A program made the translations under genes and the position numbers. Shown piece after piece: positions 43,097-52,143 of a DNA stretch of 64,000 bases (its first letter is position 1; each line of letters starts with the position of its first letter). The DNA comes from Sphingorhabdus_B arenilitoris (GTDB lineage: Bacteria; Pseudomonadota; Alphaproteobacteria; Sphingomonadales; Sphingomonadaceae). The notes beneath the pieces were generated by a model that had not been told where the DNA came from, made no database searches, and was given only the letters and a program-made list of their open reading frames with translations. The stretch covers positions 136,040-200,039 of the forward strand of contig NZ_JBHSDH010000012.1 in assembly GCF_042651485.1 (NCBI RefSeq), in the 5' to 3' direction.

Positions 43097-44881
43097 CTAA
43101 ATATCATATTTTAGCACGAGCAATGTCGACAAGGTCACAATCATGATGACGACCAACGGCACCCCGGTGCGGATATAATCTTTAAATTTATATTCGCCCT
43201 CTGCCATGATCAGCATATTGGTTTGATAGGCCACCGGCGTGGCATAGCATAAATTGCAGCCGAACAAGACGGCCAGCACCATCGGTTCCACCGGCAGGCC
43301 GAGTTGCGTCGCTAGGCTGAAGGCAATCGGAGTGCCCACAGCGGCGGCCGTGGCGTTCGATGCAAAATTGGTCAATATGGTCACAAACAGCATGATCGCC
43401 GCCAAGACGCCCGCCGCTGGCAAAAATTGGAGGCCAAGCGCGAGCAAAGACCCCATCCATTCCGCAGCGCCGCTGACCAACACAATTTTACCGATCGCCA
43501 GGCTGGCCGCGACCAAAACAATGACTTTGGCGGATAGGGCCCGGCCAACCCGTTCAAACTTGACGCATCCAGTGACGAACATCAAAACGGCGCCGCCCAG
43601 CGCAGAAATGGCGATTGGCAGGAATCCAGCACTGGCCAGCGCAACGGAACCAATCATGATGACCAGCGCCAATGTCGCTTTATTCGACCGAGGCAGTTCT
43701 TTGGCCCCTTCCAGCACCAGCATGCCTTCGTTGCGGGCAAAATCCTGAAGATACTGCGCCGTACCCATCACGAGCAGCACGTCCCCTTCACGCAGCTCTG
43801 CCTCGGCATTGCGAGGCCGTTTATCATGGATGAATTTGCGGGCCTGATCGACGCCCATAACGCCCACTTCGCTTAGGCCTGCCGTCTGTAACGTGCGCCC
43901 GATCAATCTGCTATCTGTGCCGACGGCCATTTCGGCGATGGTGATATCTTCGCCAATATGCCCAGCATCAAATCGCAATTGGTCGTCCAGCCACGCGGGC
44001 ACTGCAGTTGCATTGAACAGGCGCATGGCCTCTTCGATGCCTTCTTGCGTTCCTCGGATACGCAGCCGCCCGCCAGGGACCAGAGGGTAGCGGGTATTTT
44101 TGTCGATGGTGACATCGGGCGGCAGCAAGGCTGCTATCGCGGTGGCATCCCTGTCAAACATCGCCGACTGTGGCCCAAGCCGCAACGTCGCGTAATATTT
44201 ACGGAAATAATGGCCTGCTTCCTTGCTATTGTCGGGCAGCAGCCGGGGCATGACGAGCCAGATGTAAGGCAAAGCAACCAAAGCGGCCATCAATACTATG
44301 TCGCTATAATGAAAAACGCTTATCGGCCGCATACCCAAATCATTGGCAATTGATACGACGAGCAAATTTGTCGATGTGCCGATAGTCGTCGCCATACCGC
44401 CGATCAATATCGCGGCATTGATTGGGATTAATGTCTTCGATGCTGGCATTGCCCCTTGGGAAGCCAATTGCACCATGATGGGCAGCAGCAGGACGAGCAC
44501 CGGCGTGTCGTTGATAATCATGCTGGCCCCGAATGCCATCATCAACGTGACCAATAGGCCAAGCTGTTTGTTAACCCGCCATACCGAGCGCAATGCCCGC
44601 GCCGCCGGGTCCAGAGCGCCTGTCACCACCAGCCCGCGCCCCATAATCATAAGCGCGCATATCGTAATCAACGCCGGGTGCCCAAAACCTTCAAAGGCAA
44701 GGACAAGCCCATCTTTTGGCTGGGTTCCAGGGAGAGGCGCAAAATAAAGCCCAAGAGCGATAACGCCAATGGTGAGCAGCGATATAATCTCTATCCGCGC
44801 CTTGCCGCTGGCAAATGCGTAAAATACCAACACCGTCAATATCAGCGCCGCCGCAGCATGAGGGGAAGGGATATCGATCAT
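43097..44881 (-). CDS. SLC13-family anion permease with RCK_C domains
   Basis: A 594-residue transporter. The two halves of the CitMHS/SLC13-type permease (LLTIGVIALGLYF, INDTPVLVLLLPIMVQL, and IGTSTNLLVVSIANDLG in the first half; FASNATAAAVGTPIAFSL in the second) enclose a central cytoplasmic region with two TrkA-C (RCK_C) domains at about residues 205-390. One of these has GTDSRLIGRTLQTAGLSEVGVMG. The substrate is not predictable; family members carry sulfate, thiosulfate or carboxylates. The start at 44881 (MIDIPSP) is preferred over the ATG seven codons earlier. It is not part of the Fap-like region. Confidence 0.9.
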   Translation of the reverse strand: MIDIPSPHAAAALILTVLVFYAFASGKARIEIISLLTIGVIALGLYFAPLPGTQPKDGLVLAFEGFGHPALITICALMIMGRGLVVTGALDPAARALRSVWRVNKQLGLLVTLMMAFGASMIINDTPVLVLLLPIMVQLASQGAMPASKTLIPINAAILIGGMATTIGTSTNLLVVSIANDLGMRPISVFHYSDIVLMAALVALPYIWLVMPRLLPDNSKEAGHYFRKYYATLRLGPQSAMFDRDATAIAALLPPDVTIDKNTRYPLVPGGRLRIRGTQEGIEEAMRLFNATAVPAWLDDQLRFDAGHIGEDITIAEMAVGTDSRLIGRTLQTAGLSEVGVMGVDQARKFIHDKRPRNAEAELREGDVLLVMGTAQYLQDFARNEGMLVLEGAKELPRSNKATLALVIMIGSVALASAGFLPIAISALGGAVLMFVTGCVKFERVGRALSAKVIVLVAASLAIGKIVLVSGAAEWMGSLLALGLQFLPAAGVLAAIMLFVTILTNFASNATAAAVGTPIAFSLATQLGLPVEPMVLAVLFGCNLCYATPVAYQTNMLIMAEGEYKFKDYIRTGVPLVVIMIVTLSTLLVLKYDI

Positions 44882-44980
44882 CGCACTGCTATGGCATAGC
44901 AATGCGATAAATCAAATGGAGTTATTCTTGTTTGGTGTCGCCTATATTATTGCTGTGCATAATTGGGGGCCAAGCCCCAG

Positions 44981-45418
44981 TTATGAACTAAAGCCGCGTC
45001 CGCCAAAAGCGCTGCGGTTCCCAAAGGCATGGGGCTTGCGTTCCACCAATGGGCTAACTTCGGCTTCTAGGGCGGCTAAGGTTGCTTCAAAAGTTGGGCG
45101 CAAGGCCGCCACTTTTTCGACCAAATCAGACGGGTCCTGACGGATTTCGACATAATGACGCGCGGTGATTTCGACTTGTTCGGCAAGGCTGCCCAATTTT
45201 TCTGCGCCAAATTGCCATGATTCGCCCTTTAAAGTGTGGGCAGGCATCACCAATTTTGCGGAATCTTTCAATCGCATGGCTTCTTCGATCGTGGCGAGCG
45301 ATTTCATACCATCTTCACGGAAATAGCCCAAAATGCGCACAAAACCCGCGCCCATCAAATTGCGGGTTTCGGCAAAAGCCTTCCAATTGATCAGGTCATC
45401 GGCCATCGGGGTCGACAT
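44981..45418 (-). CDS. Histidine phosphotransfer (Hpt) domain protein
   Basis: A 145-residue stand-alone Hpt protein. The phospho-accepting histidine is His61 in PAHTLKGESWQFGAEKL, in the context of a four-helix bundle. I use the ATG at 45418 (MSTPMADD), which has GGAG upstream. Hpt proteins relay phosphate between hybrid sensor kinases and response regulators. No kinase or receiver protein is in this window, so its partners are elsewhere. The gene precedes a convergent stretch of about 100 bp to the SLC13 gene and lies just after der. Confidence 0.88.
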   Translation of the reverse strand: MSTPMADDLINWKAFAETRNLMGAGFVRILGYFREDGMKSLATIEEAMRLKDSAKLVMPAHTLKGESWQFGAEKLGSLAEQVEITARHYVEIRQDPSDLVEKVAALRPTFEATLAALEAEVSPLVERKPHAFGNRSAFGGRGFSS

Positions 45419-45492
45419 TTGACTTTGCGCTCCTTTGCATGGGGTGTCCCACATCTTGCCGAAATGGTTAGCGCAAAGAGGTAAATAGACTT

Positions 45493-46893
45493 TTAATCTT
45501 TAGCGAACGGGTTGCTGCGGGCGCGCAAATTGATGCGCACGGGCACCGCGCCAAAATCAAGATCACGGCGAATGCCGTTCAGCAGATAGCGGGTATAGCT
45601 GTCGGGCAACTGGTCTACCCTTGTGCCGAAAATTACAAAAGCCGGGGGGCGGTTGTTGGCCTGCGTCATGTAACGCAATTTGATCCTTTTGCCGCCGGGC
45701 GCAGGTGGGGGGTTGGCGGCAATTGCCGCTTCGAACCAACGGTTCAGCACGCCGGTCGATACCCGCCTTGTCCATGCCTCGCGCGCATCGAACGCAGCGG
45801 AGATCATCTGATCCAGCCCCTTGCCCGTGAAAGCCGATACCGCGATCATCGGGACGCCTTTTAGCTGAGACAAGCCGTCATTCAATGCCGCGCGTATCCC
45901 CTGAAAAAGCGCGCTGCCATTTTCCGCTACATCCCATTTGTTGATTGCGATGATCAGAGCCCGGCCTTCCTTAATCACATGGTCAGCGATTTTCAGATCC
46001 TGCGCCTCCAACCCCTTGGTTGCATCCAGCAGCAAGACGACCACCTCGGCAAAATCAATCGCATGGCGGGCGTCGGCAACCGATAGCTTCTCTAGCTTAT
46101 CCTGGACTTTGGCGCGTTTTCGCATGCCCGCTGTATCAATCAAGCGTACGCGCCTCTCGGTCATGGGCTCGGCCACATTGCCCTCTTCATCGGGCTCTGG
46201 CATTTTGGGATCGGGATCGCGCCATATCCAATCAACGGCGATGCTGTCACGGGTAATTCCCGCCTCCGGCCCAGTGATCAAGCGGTTTTCACCAAGCAGC
46301 TTGTTAATCAGCGTGGATTTGCCTGCGTTCGGCCGTCCAACAATCGCCAATTTCAATATGGCATCGGGAGCATCAATATCTGCCGGTTCAAATTTGCCGC
46401 CATCGATATGGGGCAATAATGCTTGGAACAGGTCAGCCATGCCTTCGCCATGTTCGCCGCTGATCGCAATTGGTTCACCAAAACCAAGCGCATAGCTCTC
46501 CATAATGCCGTCATTGGCCTGCTTGCCCTCTGCCTTGTTAACCACTAGGACAACCGGCGTGGCGCTGCTGCGCAGCCACCGGGCTATTTCCTCATCAAGC
46601 GGATTGACGCCTGCTCGGCCATCAATCAGGAAGAGTGCTACTTGCGCCTCTGCCACCGCGCGTTCGGTTTGCATGCGCATCCGCCCGGGAAGGCTCTGGG
46701 GATCCTCATCCTCATAGCCTGCGGTATCTATCACCTTAAATTCCAGATCATACAGGCGGCCTTCGCCCTCGCGCCGGTCACGCGTCACGCCGGGCATGTC
46801 ATCGACAAGCGCCAGTTTTTTGCCCACCAAGCGGTTGAACAAAGTCGATTTGCCTACATTGGGCCGACCGATAATGGCTACCGTCGGCAGCAT
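45493..46893 (-). CDS. der: Ribosome-associated GTPase Der (EngA)
   Basis: A 466-residue protein with two tandem GTPase domains, as unique to Der. The G1 motifs are GRPNVGKSTLFNRLVG near residue 8 and GRPNAGKSTLINKLLG in the second domain. NKAEGK and NKWDVA are the G4 motifs. A KH-like C-terminal domain follows (IKLRYMTQANNRPPAFVIFG). Der is essential for 50S subunit maturation. It is the third gene in a run with bamB and the YfgM-like gene, a common arrangement in proteobacteria. Confidence 0.97.
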   Translation of the reverse strand: MLPTVAIIGRPNVGKSTLFNRLVGKKLALVDDMPGVTRDRREGEGRLYDLEFKVIDTAGYEDEDPQSLPGRMRMQTERAVAEAQVALFLIDGRAGVNPLDEEIARWLRSSATPVVLVVNKAEGKQANDGIMESYALGFGEPIAISGEHGEGMADLFQALLPHIDGGKFEPADIDAPDAILKLAIVGRPNAGKSTLINKLLGENRLITGPEAGITRDSIAVDWIWRDPDPKMPEPDEEGNVAEPMTERRVRLIDTAGMRKRAKVQDKLEKLSVADARHAIDFAEVVVLLLDATKGLEAQDLKIADHVIKEGRALIIAINKWDVAENGSALFQGIRAALNDGLSQLKGVPMIAVSAFTGKGLDQMISAAFDAREAWTRRVSTGVLNRWFEAAIAANPPPAPGGKRIKLRYMTQANNRPPAFVIFGTRVDQLPDSYTRYLLNGIRRDLDFGAVPVRINLRARSNPFAKD

Positions 46894-46923
46894 GGCATTA
46901 CACTTTCTTTAGCTATCGTGCCG

Positions 46924-48258
46924 TTACCGGAACGCTGAAATCGTTCCGCTATCGTCAAGAATATATAAGGTTTCATTGGCGACCACCGGTGAAACAGAAA
47001 CCGCGTCCTTCAATTCAAACACTTGATTTGCCGCGCCTTCATCGGTTGCGACTGACCAGACCTGACCGAGCGAATTGGCAACGATCAGTCGCCCTCCCGC
47101 CAATACTGGGCCGCGCCATGTGATCGGATTCTTCTTTTTTTCTTCGTTGCGATAACGGGGCAATTGGGACAGCCAGCGTATCTTGCCGCTCGCCCGCTGA
47201 ATGCATAGCAATTTGGCATCGCTGGTCAGAGCAAAAACCCATTCCCCAGAAACGACAGGGGTGGTGATGCCGGCGATGTTGATTTCCCAAATACGCTGTC
47301 CGGTGACCAGTTGATAGGACGCCATCCGACCGCCTTCGCCAAGGGCAAAGACACGCCCCCGGTCGATCACAGGATCAGCATCAATATCGGTCAAGGTCGA
47401 AACCGACGTCGACATAGCCGTGCGGGAAAGCGAATCGCTCCACAGGCCGCGACCATTTTCGTACCGATAAGCAGCGAGCTCTCCGGTAGAATAGCCAGCA
47501 ATCACGGTCCCTTGGGCCGCAGCGGGAGCGGCAACGCCAAAAATGCCGGACACGCCAACCGGACCCGATTCATTCCATTCATTCTGGCCATCGGTCGCGC
47601 GTAGGGCGTAAATCTGGTTATCCTGCGTCATGACATAGACATTGCCATTGGAGATGGTAGGCGCACCGCGCAGCGGGCCTGCGGGCCGCTTTTTCCAGAC
47701 GATCTCGCCGTTGTCTGCCTTTATCGCGGTGACATCGCCGATACCGTTAGTGGCATAGACAAATTCACCTTCTGCGCTCACACCGCCGCCAAAGGCAGAT
47801 GGGCGGCCATCTTTGGTCACTTCAATTTCCGTGGACCAAGCTTTAGCGCCGGTGGCAGCGTCAAAAGCAGAAACTTTGCCGTCGGTATCGACGGCGTAAA
47901 GGCGTCCGTTTAAAATCACCGGTGAAGCGCCAAGGCGGGCACGATTGGATGCACCCACGACCGAAGCGGTCCAAGCCCGGCTCAGCCCTTGACCAAGCGC
48001 GACATGACCGGGCGATTTGGCCGAATTTCCGCTGGGCTGTGCCCAGCTTGCATTGGGCGCGGCGGGCGGCAATATCACTGAAATTCCGGCTAAATCTGGA
48101 TCGGCTTTCGTATCAACCGTTGTGCCCAATATATCGATACGATTACCGATCGTCGGTGTTGTTTTTTTGTCCCCGCCGCCAAATAAACCGCCGCCGGCAC
48201 AACCGCCGAGCAGTGACAGGGCCGATATTGTGATCAGAAATTTTGATGCAATTTTCAC
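46924..48258 (-). CDS. bamB: Outer-membrane protein assembly lipoprotein BamB
   Basis: A 444-residue lipoprotein with lipobox LLGGCAG (acceptor Cys20). The rest is an eight-bladed PQQ/WD-like propeller, seen as repeats of a SAFDAATGAKAWSTEIEV type (INGRLYAVDTDGK, VYVMTQDNQIYALRATDGQN, LLCIQRASGKIRWLSQL). BamB is a periplasmic scaffold of the BAM complex that folds outer-membrane barrels. It is 3' to the YfgM-like gene and 5' to der, in the usual order. Only one base separates it from the upstream stop codon. Confidence 0.93.
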   Translation of the reverse strand: MKIASKFLITISALSLLGGCAGGGLFGGGDKKTTPTIGNRIDILGTTVDTKADPDLAGISVILPPAAPNASWAQPSGNSAKSPGHVALGQGLSRAWTASVVGASNRARLGASPVILNGRLYAVDTDGKVSAFDAATGAKAWSTEIEVTKDGRPSAFGGGVSAEGEFVYATNGIGDVTAIKADNGEIVWKKRPAGPLRGAPTISNGNVYVMTQDNQIYALRATDGQNEWNESGPVGVSGIFGVAAPAAAQGTVIAGYSTGELAAYRYENGRGLWSDSLSRTAMSTSVSTLTDIDADPVIDRGRVFALGEGGRMASYQLVTGQRIWEINIAGITTPVVSGEWVFALTSDAKLLCIQRASGKIRWLSQLPRYRNEEKKKNPITWRGPVLAGGRLIVANSLGQVWSVATDEGAANQVFELKDAVSVSPVVANETLYILDDSGTISAFR

Positions 48259-49038
48259 TTAATTTCCGCCTTTCGATGTTTCGTCTGTTTCACCTGATGG
48301 CGCTTTTTTCTTTTCATCAAGCTGAACGGCGTCAATGCCGAGCGACCCTGCCATTTCGGTTGCGCGCCCGCGCAAGCTTGATGGCAAGTCCTCCTGCTTC
48401 GCAATTTGGGCGAAAATAGGACCGGCAAGATTTTCCTTGCCCATTTTCATATAGGCTATCGCAGTCATTTCTCCAGCGCTGCCAAACCAGGGGTTCCCGG
48501 GCGTCGCCAATGGCTTTAACCGGTCGACCACTTTTTGAGGTTCCATTTTGTCAAATTCCAACAATGTTTGACGAATTAGCGCCAAATCGCGAAACGGTTC
48601 GGGCAGGCTATCGTCAGCCGCAATTTTTGCGAAGGCGGCAATGGCTTTGCTTTTATCTTCTTTTTCAGCGTCCAGATTGGCGAGGACAATTTGCGCCATG
48701 GCGCGGTATCCCGGCTGATCGGCTTTTGCGAGCTCCGCCAATTTCGTGCGGGCTTTTTGCTCATTATCGCCTTTCAGGTCATCCATCGCGGTGACAAACT
48801 CTTCACCGACTTTACCCGCTTCTGCCTTTTGATGGTTTTGATAATATATCCATCCGCCAAAACTGGCGAGGCCCAATAGTAGCAAGCCCAATAGCCAGCG
48901 GCCATAGCGGGTCCAGAAACTTTCCAAATCGCTCGCCCGCACGGCATCCTCTACTTCGCGAAGGAAAACTTCATCACTCGCAGCGCGCTTGTCATCAACA
49001 GGACCAACAGGACCGGGATTTTTCGGTGTTAAAGCCAA
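48259..49038 (-). CDS. YfgM-like tetratricopeptide protein
   Basis: A 259-residue single-pass membrane protein. A short cytoplasmic N-terminus (about 45 residues) and one helix (GRWLLGLLLLGLASFGGWIYY) precede a periplasmic TPR-like domain (KARTKLAELAKADQPGYRAM, KAIAAFAKIAADDSLPEPFR). The C-terminal 20 residues are charged. YfgM connects periplasmic chaperones with the Sec translocon and is encoded next to bamB in many proteobacteria, as here. The overlap with bamB is none; the genes are adjacent by a single base. Confidence 0.88.
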   Translation of the reverse strand: MALTPKNPGPVGPVDDKRAASDEVFLREVEDAVRASDLESFWTRYGRWLLGLLLLGLASFGGWIYYQNHQKAEAGKVGEEFVTAMDDLKGDNEQKARTKLAELAKADQPGYRAMAQIVLANLDAEKEDKSKAIAAFAKIAADDSLPEPFRDLALIRQTLLEFDKMEPQKVVDRLKPLATPGNPWFGSAGEMTAIAYMKMGKENLAGPIFAQIAKQEDLPSSLRGRATEMAGSLGIDAVQLDEKKKAPSGETDETSKGGN

Positions 49039-49168
49039 CAGGGCCTCCTAAATTCAAAATATCAGCGCTTCCTTAGCCGCACCTGCGGCCCGATACCAGC
49101 CCTGTTATCGGATGGCGGCTTTGGGGCGCTCGGCGGCTCTTAATGGCCGCAATTTGTGACCTGCTGGA

Positions 49169-50053
49169 TCAGCCTTCGACGGGCTGATATAATTGATCGG
49201 GACCGGGGAAACTGCGGTCACGCACACCATCGGCATATTGTTTGACGGCGTCCTCAACTGATGCAGCCATATCGCCAAATTTCTTGACGAATTTCGGTGT
49301 CCGATCAAACAGGCCCAGCATATCTTCGGTGACCAGAACTTGCCCGTCGCACTGCGCCGATGCACCAATGCCAATAGTGGGGCAGGTCACTTTTTGGGTG
49401 ATTTCTATGGCGATGGGTTCCAAGACCCCTTCAATCACCATGGCGAAAGCACCTGCATCGGCCACGGCAACGGCATCTTCGACGATAGACTGCGCCTCTT
49501 CTGCGCTTTTGCCGCGCACGCCGTAGCCGCCCAAAATATTCACTGCTTGAGGCGTCAGGCCAATATGCGCCATCACCGGAATGCCGCGGTTCGTCAAAAA
49601 TTCGATCGTGGGTGCAAGAATTTTGCCGCCCTCAAGCTTTACCGCCGCTGCGCCAGTTTCTTTCAATAGATGTGCCGCGCTTTCAAATGCCTGCTGCGGT
49701 GATGCTTCGTAACTGCCAAAGGGCATATCGACGACAACGGCGGCATGGTAGGAGCCCCGCACCACCGCCGCGCCGTGCGCCGCCATCATATCCATCGTCA
49801 CAGCGACCGTATGCGGCAAGCCGTAAATCACCTGTCCGAGCGAATCGCCCACCAGCAGCATATCGCAATGCGGATCGAGCAATTGCGCCATGCGCACCGT
49901 ATAGGCGGTCAGCATGACCAACGGTTCGGCAGTGACGCCGCCGGCTTTACGCTGCCTGATGCGCGGAACCGTCAGCCTTTTCATCGGTGACGGCGTCGGG
50001 TTTGCCCGGCTGGTGGATTTATCGAAAGTGAGCGTTTTTGAAGTCGTAGACAT
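49169..50053 (-). CDS. panB: 3-methyl-2-oxobutanoate hydroxymethyltransferase
   Basis: A 294-residue enzyme. Conserved positions include LTAYTVRMAQLLD, the Mg-binding LLVGDSLGQVIYG, KLEGGKILAPTIE, and MAHIGLTPQAVN with its active-site residues. It transfers a hydroxymethyl group from 5,10-methylenetetrahydrofolate to ketoisovalerate, the first step to pantothenate. The first twenty-three residues are an extension rich in Ser, Thr and Pro relative to shorter orthologues. panC is not in the window. Confidence 0.95.
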   Translation of the reverse strand: MSTTSKTLTFDKSTSRANPTPSPMKRLTVPRIRQRKAGGVTAEPLVMLTAYTVRMAQLLDPHCDMLLVGDSLGQVIYGLPHTVAVTMDMMAAHGAAVVRGSYHAAVVVDMPFGSYEASPQQAFESAAHLLKETGAAAVKLEGGKILAPTIEFLTNRGIPVMAHIGLTPQAVNILGGYGVRGKSAEEAQSIVEDAVAVADAGAFAMVIEGVLEPIAIEITQKVTCPTIGIGASAQCDGQVLVTEDMLGLFDRTPKFVKKFGDMAASVEDAVKQYADGVRDRSFPGPDQLYQPVEG

Positions 50054-50120
50054 GGCGCGCTGCTTAGCGCGGAAAAGCGAAACGCAAAAGCGGGAAGCAG
50101 TGATTTGTTCGTATGACTTG

Positions 50121-50150
50121 ACTCAATGTTAAAAATATATAACATTAAGT
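50121..50150. promoter_or_regulatory. Candidate operator upstream of DUF2178-like/XRE pair
   Basis: ACTCAATGTTA (50121-50131) and TAACATTAAGT (50140-50150) form an inverted repeat with one mismatch and an 8-bp AT-rich spacer. It ends 28 bp before the ATG. The regulator encoded two genes downstream is the natural candidate to bind it. Confidence 0.5.
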
Positions 50151-50178
50151 TCGAATCAAATTACAGAAAAGGTGAAAT

Positions 50179-50601
50179 ATGTCATTCCGCGAAAAAATTC
50201 ATTGGGTTGCTTTCGTCGGCCTGCTGTTGGGCTTTGGTTGGTATTTTCTATCCTATCCGTGGGACATTGCGGGAAGCCGCGCCGGAATGATGACGTCGGT
50301 GTGGATGCTTATTCCTGTCACCATCATATTCTTGGTCCCCATGATCCTAGGCACGGCCTATTTCGCTATCCGATATCCCAAAGAGGCCAATTTGAAAGAG
50401 GATGAGCGTGAGAAAATCATCCACTTGAAAGGCACGCACGCGGCCTATTACCCGCTGGTGCTGGGCGTGTGGGCGAATATCTTCGCAATGATAAATGGTG
50501 CAGTCTATGGGTGGAGCGTGAATATTTTGATGGCGACTTTGGTATTGTCAGAATTGGTCCGTGTGGGGGCGCAGCTGTATTTCTATCGGCGGGGATATTG
50601 A
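50179..50601 (+). CDS. Small integral membrane protein (DUF2178-like)
   Basis: A 140-residue protein with four predicted helices (HWVAFVGLLLGFGWYFLSY, LIPVTIIFLVPMILGTAYF, AYYPLVLGVWANIFAMING, NILMATLVLSELVRVGAQLY) and a short cytoplasmic loop between the second and third (KEANLKEDEREKIIHLKG). Proteins like this are usually encoded just before a small XRE-type regulator, as here; the next gene starts four bases after its stop. The function of the pair is unknown. Confidence 0.8.
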   Translation: MSFREKIHWVAFVGLLLGFGWYFLSYPWDIAGSRAGMMTSVWMLIPVTIIFLVPMILGTAYFAIRYPKEANLKEDEREKIIHLKGTHAAYYPLVLGVWANIFAMINGAVYGWSVNILMATLVLSELVRVGAQLYFYRRGY

Positions 50602-50605
50602 AATA

Positions 50606-50821
50606 ATGGCCCAGCTTCCTTTTGATAATCAGATAAAGTTGCTGCGTTTCATGGCGGATGAGATGACGCAGGGCGATTTGGGGGACCGCGTGGGCGTCAC
50701 TCGGCAAACCATCGCCGCCATTGAACAGGGTAAATATTCGCCGAGTTTGGAAGTCGCCTTTCGGATCGCCCGGGTATTTGGCAAGCCGCTCGAAGATGTA
50801 TTTCATTGGCAAGAAGATTAG
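50606..50821 (+). CDS. XRE-type helix-turn-helix regulator
   Basis: A 71-residue single-domain DNA-binding protein of the Cro/CI-like type (TQGDLGDRVGVTRQTIAAIE, KYSPSLEVAFRIARVFGKPLEDVFH). It starts four bases after the membrane protein's stop codon. This family, with the consensus GKYxPSLxLAFxIAxxFxxxIExVF, is paired with DUF2178-type membrane proteins across bacteria. Autoregulation through the inverted repeat at 50121-50150 is likely but not shown. Confidence 0.9.
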   Translation: MAQLPFDNQIKLLRFMADEMTQGDLGDRVGVTRQTIAAIEQGKYSPSLEVAFRIARVFGKPLEDVFHWQED

Positions 50822-50861
50822 CGGCTGATAATCCGGCACTTTCAATGGGGAGTGACGGGCA

Positions 50862-52115
50862 TTGGTAGCATCTGCGGCGGAGGCAAATTTACAGTCCAAG
50901 AAGAGTTTCAAATCGCTCTATTTTGTCGCTTTCGTCGTTTTTGTCGATATGTGCGGCATGGGGTTGATCGTCCCGATTATGCCCTCGTTGATCCAAGGGT
51001 TAACCGGCGAGACAATTGACAGAGCGGCGGAAATTGGCGGGCTGCTGCTGTTTGCCTTTGCCATGATGCAATTTTTATTTGCGCCGGTCATTGGCGGATT
51101 AAGTGACCGATATGGCCGCCGTCCGGTGATGCTCGTCACGCTCGCGCTGCTGGGCTTGGATTATATCTTGATGGCGTTAGCGCCAACGCTGGCGTGGTTA
51201 TTTGTGGGCCGAATTATTTCCGGGATCATGGGGGCAACATGGGCTGCGGCCAATAGCTGCGTTGCCGATGTGATAAAATCCGAAGAACGCGGAAAGGCTT
51301 TTGGCCTGATGGGCGCTGCTGGTGCCGCGGGCTTTGTCATGGGGCCTGCCATTGGCGGTATATTGGGCCATTTTGGCGACCGTGCGCCTTTTTGGGCGGC
51401 GGCAGCTTTGGCTCTATCTGGGGCAGTCGCAGGCTATTTCCTTTTGGATGAGACATTGGACCATAGCAAAAGGCGTGCATTCAACCTGAAACGCGCCAAT
51501 CCGCTGGGCAATATAATGCAGATGATGAAATCGCCCCTCGTCATCGGGTTTCTGGGGGTGATTTTCATGATGCAATTGGCGGTGCAGGTGCAGCTCACCG
51601 TTTGGTCCTATTATACTATTTTGAAATTCAACTGGTCGCCGCTCACCATTGGATTGTCGGTCGCGTTATTCGGCACGCTGGTTGCGCTGGTGCAAGGTGT
51701 GCTGACAGGAAAGGTGATTGCCCGGTTTGGTGAAGTGAAAACAGGTTTGTTCGGATTAACCTGCGCGATCCCGGCTTATCTGATCTTCGCATTTGCAACC
51801 GATGGCTGGATGATGTTTGCCGCCATGTTCATCGGCGTGGGGGCCAATATGGCTTTTCCGGGTATGCAGGCGATGATGACTCGGACGATTGCGGAGGATT
51901 CGCAGGGCGAGCTTCAGGGCGCTATTGCCAGCATCGTCGGCATCACGTCAATAATCGGGCCATTGATGATGACGGGCATATTCGGGCTATTCTCCGATAG
52001 TCAGGGGCTATATTTCCCAGGGGCACCGTTCATTATGGCGGCGTTGCTGATCGCGATGGCGGCGGCGCAATTTGCCCTGACCGCACGCCGTGTGGGTAGG
52101 GGTGTTATGGTTTAG
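50862..52115 (+). CDS. MFS transporter, TCR/Tet family
   Basis: A 417-residue transporter with twelve predicted helices. It contains the MFS motif A in the second loop (GGLSDRYGRRPVMLVTLALL) and the drug:proton antiporter motif C-like GAAGAAGFVMGPAIGGILG in helix five. The wording matches TetA-like exporters, many of which move other substrates. The start is TTG at 50862 with GGGGAG upstream. It is not evidence of tetracycline resistance. It stands alone, convergent with the GDPD gene. Confidence 0.88.
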   Translation: MVASAAEANLQSKKSFKSLYFVAFVVFVDMCGMGLIVPIMPSLIQGLTGETIDRAAEIGGLLLFAFAMMQFLFAPVIGGLSDRYGRRPVMLVTLALLGLDYILMALAPTLAWLFVGRIISGIMGATWAAANSCVADVIKSEERGKAFGLMGAAGAAGFVMGPAIGGILGHFGDRAPFWAAAALALSGAVAGYFLLDETLDHSKRRAFNLKRANPLGNIMQMMKSPLVIGFLGVIFMMQLAVQVQLTVWSYYTILKFNWSPLTIGLSVALFGTLVALVQGVLTGKVIARFGEVKTGLFGLTCAIPAYLIFAFATDGWMMFAAMFIGVGANMAFPGMQAMMTRTIAEDSQGELQGAIASIVGITSIIGPLMMTGIFGLFSDSQGLYFPGAPFIMAALLIAMAAAQFALTARRVGRGVMV

Positions 52116-52143
52116 GGACGGCTATCAAAGGGATCAACAATCC

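Noticed and set aside
50862..52115. Tetracycline resistance gene
   Set aside because: The MFS motif A and Tet-like wording are shared by many exporters, so resistance is not claimed.
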